From positions 15,292,802-15,356,801 of the forward strand of contig NC_045148.1 of the NCBI RefSeq assembly GCF_008831285.2: a stretch of 64,000 nucleotides of DNA, given 5' to 3'. Under the pieces are notes generated by a model that had not been told where the DNA came from, made no database searches, and saw only the letters and a list, made by a program, of their open reading frames with translations. Below, in pieces: positions 33,214 to 45,074 of this stretch. The stretch comes from Nymphaea colorata (taxonomy: Eukaryota; Streptophyta; Magnoliopsida; Nymphaeales; Nymphaeaceae). Every line of letters starts with the position of its first letter. Position 1 is the stretch's first letter. The position numbers were made by a program, and so were the translations under genes.

Positions 33214-35213
33214 CTAGGCATAAAATTTCTTGAGGTGAAGGGCATTAACAGGATCGGCAAATTCCACCCCATCAGCATCAATTAGTCGGTATGAATTGTG
33301 GGGCAAAACTTCCTTAATGACATATGGGCCTTCCCAATTTGGTGCCCACTTGCCTCGTGGTCGTCCTCTCAGGTACACTGCAGATCGTAGGACCGAATCA
33401 TTCACTTTGAACTGTCTCTCGATAACTGACTTGGCAAATTGTCTGGCTACCCTTTGGCGATAAGCTTCAGCATGTTCAGCCGCTTTTAGCCTCTTTTCAT
33501 CTAGCAAATCGAGTTGCATTAGCCTTTTTTGTTGAATTGAGTAAGAGGGAGCTCTATGAGAGAAGCGAACTTCAAAGCAGGTTTCAACACATTGTAATGG
33601 TAGAACCACTTCTGTTCCATAGACTAGCTCTGCTGGAGTGGCATTTGTTGGAGTTCTCATAGTGGTGCGATATGCCCATAGAGCGTTGTTGCATCTTTTC
33701 ATGCCAATCTCTTCCTGTTTCTACTGTCCGTTCCAAGATGCGGATCAGGATCTTGTTGGTAGCCTCTGCTTGTCCATTGCCTTGGGGGTAATAAGGAGCT
33801 GAAAAATGGTGCGTGATGTGGTATTTGCTGCACAACTGTCTCATCTTTTCATTCTTGAAATGAGTTCCATTGTCTGATACTATATCATGAGGGACTCCAA
33901 ATCTGCAAAGAAGATTTTTGTGAATGAAGGACACTACATGACGTCCTTCCACCGTTCTAAGTGTGACGACTTCTACCCACTTGGTAAAATAATCTGTTGC
34001 AGCAAGAAAATACTTATGGCCGTTAGAAGCTGCAGGGGATATCGGTCCGACTACGTCAAAGGCCCACATTGAAAACGGCCAAGGAGATGTCACAGAATGC
34101 AAGTGAGATGCTGGGGCATGAATTACTGGAGCATGCAGTTGACATTCTTTGCATCTTTTGACAAATTGGTGACAATCTTTTTGCATGGTAGGCCAATAAT
34201 ACCCTGCTCGATTATTTGTTTGGTGAGGGTTTGGTAACCAACATGGCCTCCACAATCTCCTCGATGTGATTCTTCGATTACTTTCTTTGCCTCATCTTCA
34301 TCAAGCACCGAGAGTATTCAGTGCTAAATCCACGTCTGTATAATACCCCTGCTAGGATAAGTACCTTGCTGACATACGTTGTATTGCTTTTTGTTCATTT
34401 TTAGACATTTCAGTCGGGAATTCTCCGCTTTCAATATACCTTTTGATGTCATGGTACCAAGGCGTATCCCCGCCTTGGATATGATGAACATGCGCCATCG
34501 TTCAAAAGCAGGGTGTTCTAATCTTCCAATCTCAAAAGAGCGGATTGCTTCATTGGTTCGAAAAGTGATGGTTGATCCTAAGCTCGCGAGGCCATCCGCA
34601 ATAGGGTTACCTTCTCTCTTTACGTGAGCCAATTGTACTTCTTCGAATTGACAGATTAAGGAGGTAGCAATTTCTTGATATGGCACCAACTTTTCATCTT
34701 TGACTTGCCATTCTCCATTCACTTGGTTTATAATAAGCTGAGAGTCGCCGAAGGCATGCACTCTTTTTACTTGAAAACTCAATAAAGAACGAAGTCCTTG
34801 TATGAGGGCTTCATATTCAGCCATGTTATGGGTACATGGAAAATCAAGTTTCAAAGAGTACGGGATCATTTCGCATTCTGGAGTGATGAGTAAGATGCCT
34901 ATGCCTGCTCCCATCACATTTCTGGACCCGTCAAAGTACATCTTCCATGTCGAAACCGTTTCCAATCTTAGTACATGTTCATCTGGAAACTCATCATTTG
35001 TTCTGATTTCTTCGTACTGAGGGAAGTCTGCTAACTGATCCGCAATGTTTGTCCTTTGATTGACTTTTGAGACACATATTCAAGATCATATTGCATCAAC
35101 AGAACTTGCCATTTTGCGATACGCCCATTAAGGAATGGTTGTTCCAAGATGTACTTGAGAGGATTTAGTTTGGAGAGTATCTTGACCTCACAAGCCAATA
35201 AGTAATGTCTCAA
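33214..35213 (-). pseudogene. Gypsy pol: RNase H domains and integrase, frameshifted (version B)
   Basis: Equivalent of 19278-21281, broken by at least seven single-base indels into pieces (33214-33702, 33584-34255, 34123-34308, 34324-34965, 35031-35213). Every one of these indels is absent from version A, where the frame is open over 667 codons. The breaks are therefore best read as uncorrected base-call errors near the contig end. Domain content is as described for version A. Confidence 0.85.
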
Positions 35214-35216
35214 CTT

Positions 35217-35671
35217 CTAACACATCCAAACCAATGCCAGACAAGTTTTCTCTATTGGAGAATACTTCTTTTCGTACTGAACAAAAGTCTTGCTAATGTA
35301 ATAGATTGCATATTCGATGCGACTTCCTTCCTCATATTGTGCCAAAAAGCCGCCACATGCTGACTCATTCACTGTGATGTAAAGCAGCAGTGGTCTTCCC
35401 AACGTTGGTGGTTTTAGAATTGGTGGATTTAGAAGGTATTTCTTGATCCTTTCGAATGACTGTTGGCATTCAAAACCCCATTCAAACTTGACACCTTTCC
35501 TCAGTAGCTGGTTGAATGGCTCGCATCTCATGGCCAGATTGGAAATGAATCGTCTGATGGATGGATTCGTCCTTGCAAGCTTCGCAACTCCTTGATATTG
35601 GTAGGTGGTGGCATATCGATTATTGCCTTGGCTTTTGTAAGATCCATTTCAATTCCCTTCTTACTGACCAT
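35217..35671 (-). pseudogene. Gypsy pol: RT thumb/RNase H segment (version B)
   Basis: Equivalent of 21285-21740. It ends at the same TAG (35217-35219) as version A and has one further base loss near 35562 that version A lacks. The shared TAG and the shared frame change at its upstream end support these two lesions being genuine. Confidence 0.8.
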
Positions 35672-36696
35672 GAAACCAACAGTTTGCCTGACTCAACCCC
35701 AAACACACATTTTTGAGGATTCAGGCGAAGCTTGTACTGTAAAAGCCTCTCGAATACTTGGGCAAGAGTTTCAATGTGATCTTCTCTTGTCTTGGATTTG
35801 ATCAATATGTCATCGATATATGCATCCATGATTTTATGCATCTGGTCATGGAAGATGGCGGCCATGGCTCTTTGATAGGTTGCTCCAGCATTCTTCAACC
35901 CAAATGGCATTACCGTGTAACAAAAAGTACCCCATGGTGTAGTAAAAGCGGTCTTAGGTTGATCTTTGACTGCTAATTTGATTTGATTATATCCCGAATA
36001 TCCATCCATGAAAGAAAACATTGCATGGCCTGCAGTACTGTCTACCAATAGATCAATGTTTGGAAGAGGATAATCATCCTTCGGTGTGGCTTTGTTCAAG
36101 TCTCGAAAGTCGATGCACAACCTAACTTTGCCATTTTTCTTGGGGACCACCACGATGTTCGCCAACCATTCGGGGTAATCGATGGCACGAATGAATTTTG
36201 CCTTTAGCAAGTCCTCTAGTCCTTCTTTTACAGGGCCTTCTAGTCGAGGGTCAAGCTTGCGCAATTTTTGCTTAATCGGCTTGCAATTAGGATTTAAGGG
36301 CAAACGATGTTCAACCAATTGGGGGTCTAAGCCTGGCATATCTTCATAAGTCCAAGCAAAAGCTTCTTGGTTACTTATAAGAAAGTCCACCAATCTTTTC
36401 TTCTCATTCGCTGACAAACTGGTGCCAATTTGAAGAATTTTAGGATCTTCACTGGTTCCAATATTAATTTCTTCAATTGGATCATTCACAAAAGATGAGG
36501 GATGCTCTTGTTTCTGAATCTGAGTGAATTCTGGTAATTCTGACTCGGGTATTGCCATAGGTTCCATTTCACCGGCTGCTTGTTTGATAAATGCTTTCTG
36601 GGGGGACTTTCGTGGAAAAAGAATAAACTGAGACATATTGAGTTCCGACATCCTGTAAAGAGGATAAAGGAAAGAGTTGGACGAAATTGACAACAA
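35620..36696 (-). CDS. Gypsy reverse transcriptase (version B)
   Basis: 358-codon frame identical in translation to 21689-22765, including YIDD. It has the same candidate splice acceptor just upstream of the MSELN start, and the same frame change after VESGKLL. Confidence 0.88.
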   Translation of the reverse strand: MLSISSNSFLYPLYRMSELNMSQFILFPRKSPQKAFIKQAAGEMEPMAIPESELPEFTQIQKQEHPSSFVNDPIEEINIGTSEDPKILQIGTSLSANEKKRLVDFLISNQEAFAWTYEDMPGLDPQLVEHRLPLNPNCKPIKQKLRKLDPRLEGPVKEGLEDLLKAKFIRAIDYPEWLANIVVVPKKNGKVRLCIDFRDLNKATPKDDYPLPNIDLLVDSTAGHAMFSFMDGYSGYNQIKLAVKDQPKTAFTTPWGTFCYTVMPFGLKNAGATYQRAMAAIFHDQMHKIMDAYIDDILIKSKTREDHIETLAQVFERLLQYKLRLNPQKCVFGVESGKLLVSWSVRRELKWILQKPRQ

Positions 36697-36849
36697 AAAA
36701 TTACTTGCATTTGCATATATATAAAAAAAAAGTTCTTAGTTCATAGAATGGGTTCTCTCATGAGACAAGACAAAAAGATGTTCAAAATTACAAAATTCAT
36801 GGGAGGATTTTGAAACAAAAGTGAATACTATTAGCCCCCAAGATCTTCT

Positions 36850-38808
36850 TCAAATTCCTTCATGATATCCCAGTTCTCTCATGTTCATCTGAAAAGATAT
36901 GCTAATTGGTTGCAAGATGCCATCTTCATTTTTCCCAAGGCCAGTGAATGGACGGTAGCCACCTCTCAGAAGCAACTGAAAACCCTTGGGGTTTTTCATG
37001 AAATGAACGTACAATAGGTGTTCTTGGTAACTTGCACAATTGCTTGAAATAGCATAAGCATTCCCGAATGGTTCATCTATCTCCATGTTCTGCATCCATT
37101 CTTCCAAAGGTCTGTCCTTTGTTGTTCTTAAGCTCGGTACATCTACCGGATCAATTGGCCTAGGGAGCATAGGTTGCATCAACCTCTTGACCGGATCCTC
37201 AGCACGGACAGTGATGACTGATGGACCAAAATTCCATTTTAGGCATTGATGAAGAGTGGATGAGATCGCTCGTACTTGATGGATCCAAGGTCGTCCCAAA
37301 AGCAGGTTGTATGATGGTGGTACGTCTACCACATGAAATACAATGCAATGGCTAGTATTTTCAATGATCACATTCATGTCGAGGGTACCTTTGCTGTTCA
37401 TGCATCGGCCATCGTATCCGTAGATCTTGGTATTATCAGAACGATATCCGTTTTCACGAAACCCCAATGTTTTAGCCGTGAGATCAGGACAAATATTCAA
37501 ACCACTTCCTCCATCAATCAAAACATGTGGCACCGTCATCCCATTGACCTGAACAACGATGTAAAGAGCATCTTCATGGAAATATCCCCATTTTGAGAGG
37601 TCTTTTTCTGAGAAGGTAATTGACTGATTTTTAGAAGCTTGAATCGAGTCTCCCTCATCCATATGCTCTTCCAAGGGGAGAACGTCCAAATAGCATGGAT
37701 CTTCATCTGAGGAGTCATTTGATGATTCGTCGCCTTGTAAGATAAAAGTCTTTGGAATCATAGGAAGTTTCTTGGGCAAACTTTCTATCCTGCCTTTCAT
37801 CATAGCAATGAAATCTAGAGGTTCCTTACCTTGGTCTACCACCATGATTTTGTATGAGCTGCTCCCAATATAAGGTCGAATGTGCTCTTGTGGATGGTAC
37901 GGAAGTGGAGTGACTGTAGTGATCATGGCTACTACCGCCTTTCCGTGGTCAGGGAATGGATTCCTTAGTATTTCAGGGGTACTATCATCACAAATCTTGA
38001 GATCTTTGTTGATGAAGTCTTGAATAATATTTTTGAGAACAAAACAATCCTCAGTGTCATGACCAGGGGTACGATGAAACTTGCACAGTTTTTCTTTATT
38101 TCCTCCCATCATTTTCGGAGGCTCTGACACTTTTGGCAAGACGATAGTTCCTTTGGCGAGAAGGTATTCCAGGATCTTCTCCCGAGACTGGCTCAGAGGA
38201 GTGAATTTTCGGTCGTAGCTCCAACCTGGGTGTTTGTTCTTCCTTTCATCGTCGCCTTTGAGAAACTGTGTGTTCTTCTTGAAACTGAGTCCCTTGTCAT
38301 GCTTGTAGTTATTATCATGGTCCTTTCTAATGCCAGCATTGGCTATGAATTGTGCAGGCAATTGTGTCCTTCCTCCTTTCTTTCCATTTTCTTTGTACTT
38401 AGGAGCAATAATTCCATCAAAATCTCCTTCATCAATCCCTTCTTCTATCGAGTTTGCTTGTTCAATTAACTCAGCAAAGGTTTTGATCGGGGCATTGCGG
38501 ATGAGACTTTTCAAGGGTTGGGCAAGATTTTTCCTAATGAGTGATAAGGCTTGTGTCTCAGAAATGGGCTCCTTCATCTTATTGCATTGCATTCTCCATT
38601 TTTGGATGAATTCTCGAGCCTTTTCTCCCTGTTTCTGACGAAGACTGCAAATGGTACTGAGGGTTGGAGCCATGGGAGCATTTTGTTCAAATCTTTCAAC
38701 AAACATGTTAATCAACTTGTCAAACTCCTTCAGCTCGATTGGATTGATATTTTCTTTATACCATTGTGTGGCAATGCCTTCAAGACTTCTTGGAAAATAT
38801 CGGAACAA
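36850..38808 (-). CDS. Gypsy gag and protease (version B)
   Basis: A 652-codon continuous frame covering capsid (WYKENINPIELKEF, FIQKWRMQC), the CHHC zinc knuckle (CKFHRTPGHDTEDC), the aspartic protease loop (IDGGSG) and the C-terminal glycine-rich segment. It is the best single representation of the element's gag-protease. Its upstream end at 38808 is set by a one-base loss near 38848 (four A where version A has five). True gag starts further upstream, probably at ATG 39607-39605. Confidence 0.9.
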   Translation of the reverse strand: MFRYFPRSLEGIATQWYKENINPIELKEFDKLINMFVERFEQNAPMAPTLSTICSLRQKQGEKAREFIQKWRMQCNKMKEPISETQALSLIRKNLAQPLKSLIRNAPIKTFAELIEQANSIEEGIDEGDFDGIIAPKYKENGKKGGRTQLPAQFIANAGIRKDHDNNYKHDKGLSFKKNTQFLKGDDERKNKHPGWSYDRKFTPLSQSREKILEYLLAKGTIVLPKVSEPPKMMGGNKEKLCKFHRTPGHDTEDCFVLKNIIQDFINKDLKICDDSTPEILRNPFPDHGKAVVAMITTVTPLPYHPQEHIRPYIGSSSYKIMVVDQGKEPLDFIAMMKGRIESLPKKLPMIPKTFILQGDESSNDSSDEDPCYLDVLPLEEHMDEGDSIQASKNQSITFSEKDLSKWGYFHEDALYIVVQVNGMTVPHVLIDGGSGLNICPDLTAKTLGFRENGYRSDNTKIYGYDGRCMNSKGTLDMNVIIENTSHCIVFHVVDVPPSYNLLLGRPWIHQVRAISSTLHQCLKWNFGPSVITVRAEDPVKRLMQPMLPRPIDPVDVPSLRTTKDRPLEEWMQNMEIDEPFGNAYAISSNCASYQEHLLYVHFMKNPKGFQLLLRGGYRPFTGLGKNEDGILQPISISFQMNMRELGYHEGI

Positions 38809-38810
38809 AG

Positions 38811-39607
38811 CTCTGTTATTTGTCCGAATTTTGTAGCAATCATTGAAAAGGTTGAAAGATGAACGTGTGGACAGGTGGTTCCATCATATCTGATGAATTC
38901 TCTGGGCAAGCCTTTCACGTCTTCGTCTCCTTCAATGCCAAGGTAGTAGTCCTCACATGAGTATGAACGTTTCCCCTTCCCCCTAAGCTCAAGATTGTTC
39001 ATTCTTTTCTCCATTTCGTAGAATCTGCGCTTAGTCGGACTTTCATCATCACTTGATTCGACCAATTCTGGTTTGGTCTTTTTCTTTTTGCCCTTGATCT
39101 CCTTTACTTTTTCTTCAGAACTCTCACTGTCTGAGCTGCTGCTAGTGATGTATTTCTTGTCTTTTTTACTTTCTTGGTAGGTTTTCTCTTCCTTTTGGGT
39201 TTCTCTTCCGAACTTTCAGTGGTGATAGGACTGGGTGAGCTGTTTTCTATCATAACATCTTTTCTCTTTTTATTTTTCTTTGTTGTCTTTTTCTTTTTGA
39301 GAGAAGACAGTTCGGGTTTTTCTTCCTTACTAGTTGTCGAATCTGAACTCAAATGGCCTTCATCCTCAACAAAAGACTTGTTTTTCTTCTTTCTTTTCTG
39401 CTTGGCAGTCTTTTCATTATCCGTCTCTGGAGTAACCATCAAAGCCTTTTGCTCTTCTTGCTCCTTCATAAATCGCTCCATGAACAAACGGAACATATAG
39501 TAAGCTTCTGGCTCGATTGCTGGGAGGCCAAGTGTTTCTGGACGGAGTTCAGAGGATGAAGCCTCGTTTTGAGGAGTCTGCTTAGCTTGCGATCTAGTTT
39601 CAACCAT
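38811..39607 (-). pseudogene. Gypsy gag N-terminal part, frameshifted (version B)
   Basis: MVETRSQAKQ start at 39607, the charged Lys/Glu-rich low-complexity stretch, and the YYLGIEGDEDVKGLPREF block. It is broken near 39160 and 38848 by single-base losses that version A does not have. The charged stretch is probably intrinsically disordered. Confidence 0.78.
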
Positions 39608-39776
39608 CTTGTTGGCTTTCAAGTATTCACCTTATGACATAAGAAAATAGAGTTATTGGATAGAAATGATGACAAAATGAAGGTTCATATTGCATTACAA
39701 GTTTTAAAAGTTACATCCATAGACACTAATAAAATGACAACGACAGAAGGAATACAAAGTTGACAACATAAAACTT

Positions 39777-40997
39777 TTAGGGAAGGATGGATGGTGGTCG
39801 GTTGGCATCCCACCACTCAGCATATTCCTTCTTCACCACTGGGCCTATGAACCAAGTGTATGATATTTGTGTCTTCCATTCTTGTCGAGCTACTGCAAAC
39901 AATGCCGTCCATTGAGGAGAACTAAGGTCAAATTCAGGAATAGCTCCAATTGGTGCATGCACAGAGACCATCTTCTGCCTTTGAGAGAACTGTCTCATAC
40001 ATCTATCAGCACAATAATCAACTATGAAGTAAGGGCCCAAGAGTGTGGTACGCCCATGATGATGGTGAGTGTATCGAGGTAGGCTCTGCCGACGATCACA
40101 ATAATCCCAAATGATCTCTCCTTCATTCAATTGCTCGATCAAACGACGGTATTGCTCCAAGGTTGTTAATGATCCATCAGTGTTTCTGAATAGACTGGCT
40201 TGGGGTCCCGCATGCTTGAGGAACCACAATTGTAAAGCATATGTGCATCCTTCTATGAAGTCGATATCTCCAATGGTAAAGCGAGTGAGTCCTCGGTAAA
40301 GGAAGGCTAAAGCTGTCATTGCTACTGACAAGTGTCGGGTCCCTCTATGCCCCCATACTCGAAAAAGTTGGGCAATACGGACATCTAAAAGGTCACTTCC
40401 ATTGGTAAAAAGGGTCACTCCTACTGTGCAGAGTATCATACAATGTTTAATTCTCCCTATGGCTTTTCGAGGTAGGGTAGAAGGTTCAACATAGGTTCCA
40501 AATTCTTCATACAAATTTTTCATGTTGATGCTTTGATTTTCATGGTTTTCTACTAAAGGCCAAGTTTTCCGTCCAGTAAAGTGAGCAATGAGGTCATTTG
40601 CATTGACCTTGGTTGGGTTCATAAGGAATTGTTTTTCCAATAGATCATTTGGGTCACAAGTTGGGGTAGGGAGGTCTAGTATTTCGGCAAATTTATCTAG
40701 TAATATTGTCATTTTTCCCCATGGAAACAAAAAAGAGGAGGTCCTTGGGTTCCAAGGCTCGGCGATTGCATGTACCAAATTTCCATCAACTGACTGCATT
40801 CCTCCAGCTGCCACTGTCTCTAGCCCACATTCTTCAAAGTAAGAAGGAAACATCCGAGAGAAGGTGGGATGCCAAGTCCGATACCATTCGGGAGCCAAAG
40901 GTTGAGACTCAAGAGAAATGTAGGTGGACCGTTTGGGACCTTCCCCAAAGAGGATGTGATCATAAGGGAATGTGACACCACGTTGGAAAGAATACAT
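39777..40997 (-). CDS. Gypsy ORF1: plant mobile domain-like protein
   Basis: Intact 406-codon frame upstream of gag on the element's strand, about 170 bp before the gag ATG. The N-terminal half has a WNPRTSSFLFPWGKMTILL block followed by FAEILDLPTP, resembling the W-x-P-x-T-x-x-F-x-x-P-x-G-E-M-T-x-T-L signature of plant mobile domain (aminotransferase-like, MAIN/MAIL) proteins and related retroelement-borne domains. The C-terminal half contains RRLIEQLNEGEIIWDYC and ends WDANRPPSILP. No transmembrane segment or known catalytic motif is evident. An ORF1 before gag is a feature of Ogre elements, whose ORF1 function is unknown. The family assignment is by eye and uncertain; the gene itself is well supported. 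Confidence 0.8.
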   Translation of the reverse strand: MYSFQRGVTFPYDHILFGEGPKRSTYISLESQPLAPEWYRTWHPTFSRMFPSYFEECGLETVAAGGMQSVDGNLVHAIAEPWNPRTSSFLFPWGKMTILLDKFAEILDLPTPTCDPNDLLEKQFLMNPTKVNANDLIAHFTGRKTWPLVENHENQSINMKNLYEEFGTYVEPSTLPRKAIGRIKHCMILCTVGVTLFTNGSDLLDVRIAQLFRVWGHRGTRHLSVAMTALAFLYRGLTRFTIGDIDFIEGCTYALQLWFLKHAGPQASLFRNTDGSLTTLEQYRRLIEQLNEGEIIWDYCDRRQSLPRYTHHHHGRTTLLGPYFIVDYCADRCMRQFSQRQKMVSVHAPIGAIPEFDLSSPQWTALFAVARQEWKTQISYTWFIGPVVKKEYAEWWDANRPPSILP

Positions 40998-41796
40998 CTT
41001 GAATGATGACTCTAAAAGATAAAGATGGAATTAATGGAAAACATTGACTATGTTGACAAAGACAATATGAGGTAGATGTGCGGAATGAGGTTGCAAATCA
41101 TCACATAAGGTTTCACGCACATAAACATCTATCATGATTTTTTTTTTTTTTTTTTTTTTTTTTAGAAAATTGGGTATAGGAACCTAATTGAGATAATTTT
41201 ATATCACGATAATCCGATATCAAGTTATGCTTATATACCTTACCCAAATGGCTTAGTATGAGCATAGATTCTTCCTTAGGCAACTAAAGGTATAGCTCAT
41301 CAACTTCTTCTTGATCACTCGTCGATATACCATAAATTACCACTCATGGTACTAACGAGGGGGCGTTCCCGCCCAAGGTGTGGTCTAGTTGTAAGGCTTA
41401 GTCTTGTGCTACCGCCAAAGACCAAGCCCGGCAACATGATGACCGGGACAAATAGGTATGAGGAATTTTGAAATATAAGAAATCATATAAAATGAGTTGT
41501 CTCTAATGCAATGTTGCCTAAGTTTGAAGATTAAAATAGAAGAGCAAACATGGTTTTCAAACAACTCCTAAATTGAGAAGGGTGGTATGTGATCATAGAT
41601 ATGTGTGAACATGATTGATCCTTCTCAATTAGTCTTATGTGCAAGAAAACAATCACAATCACAATCACCAAACAATACAATGAAATGCCAATGGGGTCGA
41701 GGCCAAAAGAGGGGACATGCTTTATCATTGGCAATGTATGAGATGTTCAAATTATTGAAAATGTATCAATTATAATCATAGCCAAACGATAACGGG
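40998..41796 (-). other. 5' leader of Gypsy element (version B)
   Basis: About 0.8 kb of non-coding sequence between the PBS and ORF1, including a long T run (about 41139-41163 on the + strand) and no credible ORF. The equivalent in version A is 27055-27818. Confidence 0.7.
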
Positions 41797-41813
41797 TCCC
41801 ATCACGGTCGCCA
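41797..41813 (-). other. Primer binding site of Gypsy element (version B)
   Basis: Minus-strand TGGCGACCGTGATGGGA, two bases after the LTR end at 41816, identical to version A. TGGCGACC suggests a tRNA-Arg primer. Confidence 0.72.
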
Positions 41814-41815
41814 TC

Positions 41816-44800
41816 TGTTTGCATCCCAAAATTTTCATTGGTTTTGGAGTGCTCCAGAAAAATAAGGTTTTTGTTTTGAAAGAGGAAAGAAAGGGACTCG
41901 CCCGTCGGTATGAGGATCGACCATTCCCGGCGCCTTTACCGGGGGTAATCAACCCAAGGACTATGTTTATCATTGATGCATTTTGTTTTAACTTAAACAT
42001 CTTTTTGATTCTATATGCGGTGTATAAAATATTGAAAGTTTGGAGTTTCAAACTTTTGAAAAGGTTCTTGAAGAATTGCTTGAAAAAATGAAATGTTTTG
42101 AGGAAAAAGTGAAACTAGTAAATATCATCTGAAAAACTTGTGAAAACATTTTGAAATCACTTTAGTGTTCTCTTAAGACTTTAAGTAGGTTTGAGATTTT
42201 GCTCTAATTCGGTTACCACCTAGCTAGAGCTCCATCCCTTCTTGCTTAAGTTCTTTTAGAGAGGTGCTTGTGATCATAAGTGAAATAAAGTGGGTGAGAA
42301 TGCATGAATGCATTTACCCTATATGATTGAAAAAAAGTAAAACATTCCTACCACAACATTCATCTAATATCATTCCTACCACAACATACATCTAAGATTT
42401 CGTTGTTATAATTATTATATATAAAAAGGAAAAGTTTTTGAAAATGGATAGAGATTGTAGACCATCAAGCATGATTCCAATATTGGGTCATTACTTGATT
42501 TGTGGTCTTATTGAAGTTGGTAAATAGAAAGTTCATGAGATGAGAATGTTAAGAAGAATACAAGAGATAAAACACTCTTATGAAAGGAAAGAGAGAGATA
42601 TAGAGAAAGACATGCATATTTGTGTACATATCATCACATATAAAGAGAAAAAGATGTATTGATTCGAAGAGAAAGAGAGATTTTAAAGGAAAAGAAAAAT
42701 ATCGTACGCATATATGGGTATGAGAAATGTTATAAGAGAAGATATTTGTCTTGAAAAAAGGAATAAATATTTGAAAGAGAGGAGATGGAACACATGTACA
42801 TACGTATTCATGCACAATAGAAAGTGAAAGCATAGAGAGAGAAAGATGGGGGTCATCATATTGGCATAAATGTATATAACATGTGTATACATCCATACCT
42901 TCACAAGATTAAAAAAAATCAAGGAACAACTTAAAATTACCAACTTCAAATTTAATGTGGGCCGGAGGGGAGCTTGGACTCATGCAAGAGTCTAATCTAA
43001 GTCCCTAAGGCCATATTAGAAGGTTCTTTTTGAAAATGTTTTGGAAAATATGATTTATATAAGTATAGAATGTTATTATTTAGTTTGTTGTAAGGGCTAT
43101 ATTTCTTCCACCGTTGGGTATGAAAGAAAACAAGCAACATAACGAAGCACTCGTTAGGGTTCCTAATGTGATGATTAAGAAAGAATCTAGCGCAAAATGT
43201 CATGAAAATGCATATTAATATGTACATTTTCGTGAGGGTTTATCCCGGGTTGGACAAGTCCCAACCTCAAAAATTAATATGAAAATAAAGAGTCCCCAAA
43301 CCACACTCTCATTCCCGACATGCATTCACATGTAAGTAAAGAACCAAACAACTATGCATGCATAATATATAGATAACTTTCAAGGAAGGAAAGAAAGAAA
43401 GAGGATAATGAAAAAAAGCAAAGTTCAATTAGAAGGGAAGACATGATGTAACTATGAATTGATATACCACCTCATCTTCTCATGTTCCCGGTGCACTTGA
43501 GTATAGCCACTTGAATCTAAAATAAAGATTGAGAGCTATCTCTTTTGGCCATGGAGAAATGAGGAAGAGAGGAAAATAAGAGGAAACAAAAAAAAAAACA
43601 ATAAGAATGTATTCATGAAAAGAAAGAACATGATTAAAATGAAAGATCATCTCATCTTTCTATGCTCCCGGTGCACTTTGAGTATAGCCTCTTGTCTCTA
43701 AAAAGAGATTGAGAGCTACCTTTTTTAGCCGTGGGGAGATGAAGATGAGAAGAAAATGTAGAAAGAGATACAATAACGAAGAAATGAAATAACAAGAATA
43801 AGACTATATTGAAGAAATGAAATAACAATAACAACAAAAATATATTCATTAAGGAAAAGAATAACAACAACAAGAATATATATTGAAGAGAAGAAAGAGC
43901 AAGAAGATATTGATAAAGAGAAAGAACAAGAACAACAAGAATACTTGAAAGAGCATGATTTAATCATAAAATAAAATATCATCTCATCTTCTCATGCTCC
44001 CGGTGCATTTGAGCATAGCCTCTTGTCTCTAAAAAGAGGTTGAGTGCTATCTCCTTTGGCCATGGGGAGATGAAGATGTGAAGAGAAAATGAAAACAACA
44101 ACAAGACTATATTTAAGAAAAAGAAATAACATAATAATAAGAATATTAATGAAAAGAAAGAAGAGAGAAATGAGAGGGATGAAGATTACATACCTCTAAT
44201 GAGAAATGACCTAAGAAAGATGAACACCTCCACTTGAAGATCCCCTTTTGAATGAAGCTCCAAGAGTGCTTGCTCTAAGTTGGAGAAGGAAATGGAAAGA
44301 GGGAGAGGGAGAGAGAGAGAGAGAGAGCTCAAGAGAAACTCTAAGTCTTCAAGTGAGAATACACTAGAGTTTCTCTCAAGGACCAATCTTGCCCAAGAGG
44401 GAGGATATAGGGGGTATTTATAGAGGATTTTGGAGCCAAAACCCAAAATTTGATTTTTTTTGACCTAAAAAGACTAAAATCATCCTCCAAAAGGAGATTT
44501 TTTTGGCCAAAAGGAATGGCAAATCGGTCTTGTCCACCCAAAAAGACTAAAATTACCCTCTAAAAGGATGTTTTTTGGTCAAAAGGAGGGGTAAATTGGT
44601 CTTGTTTACCAAAAAGACTAAAATCACCCTCTAAAAGGAGGTTTTTTGGTCAAAAGGAGGGGCAAATCGGTTTTGTTTAAAAAAGACTAAAATCACCCTC
44701 TAAAAGGAGGTTTTTTGATCAAAAGGAGGGGCAAATCGGTCTTGTTTAAAAAAAGACTAAAATCACCCTCTAAAAGGAGGTTTTTTGATCAAAAGGAGGG

Positions 44801-45074
44801 GCAAATCGGTCTTGTTTAAAAAAAGACTAAAATCACCCTCTAAAAGGAGGTTTTTGGTCAAAAGAAAGGGCAAATTAGTCTTAAATGATTGATTTGGATC
44901 TGAACTTGGGTTTTAGATCTAAAATTAGTATTTTGGATTTAATTTGGATTTGAGAGTAGTATTTTGGATTTAATTTGGATCTGAAAGTTGTATTTTGAAA
45001 ATCTTGTGCCTAAATTTGAATTTCGCACTTGGATAAAACATCATAGTCCTTTAGAAAAATTTGGGGTGATTACA
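41816..45074 (-). repeat. 5' LTR of Gypsy element (version B, right end)
   Basis: 3259 bp. Very similar to 15510-18758, with about a dozen substitutions noticed by eye in the first 1.6 kb. It contains three ~100-bp repeats and the minisatellite (44464-44882). It is followed by the TSD CCGAG at 45075-45079. Confidence 0.93.

Larger units (their letters stand above)
31469..45074 (-). mobile_element. Ty3/Gypsy Tat/Ogre-like element, second assembled version (B), truncated at the gap
   Basis: Begins inside an LTR at the point equivalent to about 17517 and runs through LTR end 32698, internal region 32699-41815 and right LTR 41816-45074. It is followed by the same flank as version A. The total overlap with version A is about 13.86 kb on each side, equal within roughly 10 bp. 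Near the gap (31469 to about 35600) it has many single-base losses absent from version A; further away it is clean. I infer the same insertion assembled twice. A real tandem duplication is the alternative. Confidence 0.88.

Noticed and set aside
31469-45074. A second independent Gypsy insertion
   Set aside because: Shared right flank, overlap ending exactly at the gap, and complementary single-base errors make one insertion assembled twice the simpler reading, though not proven.
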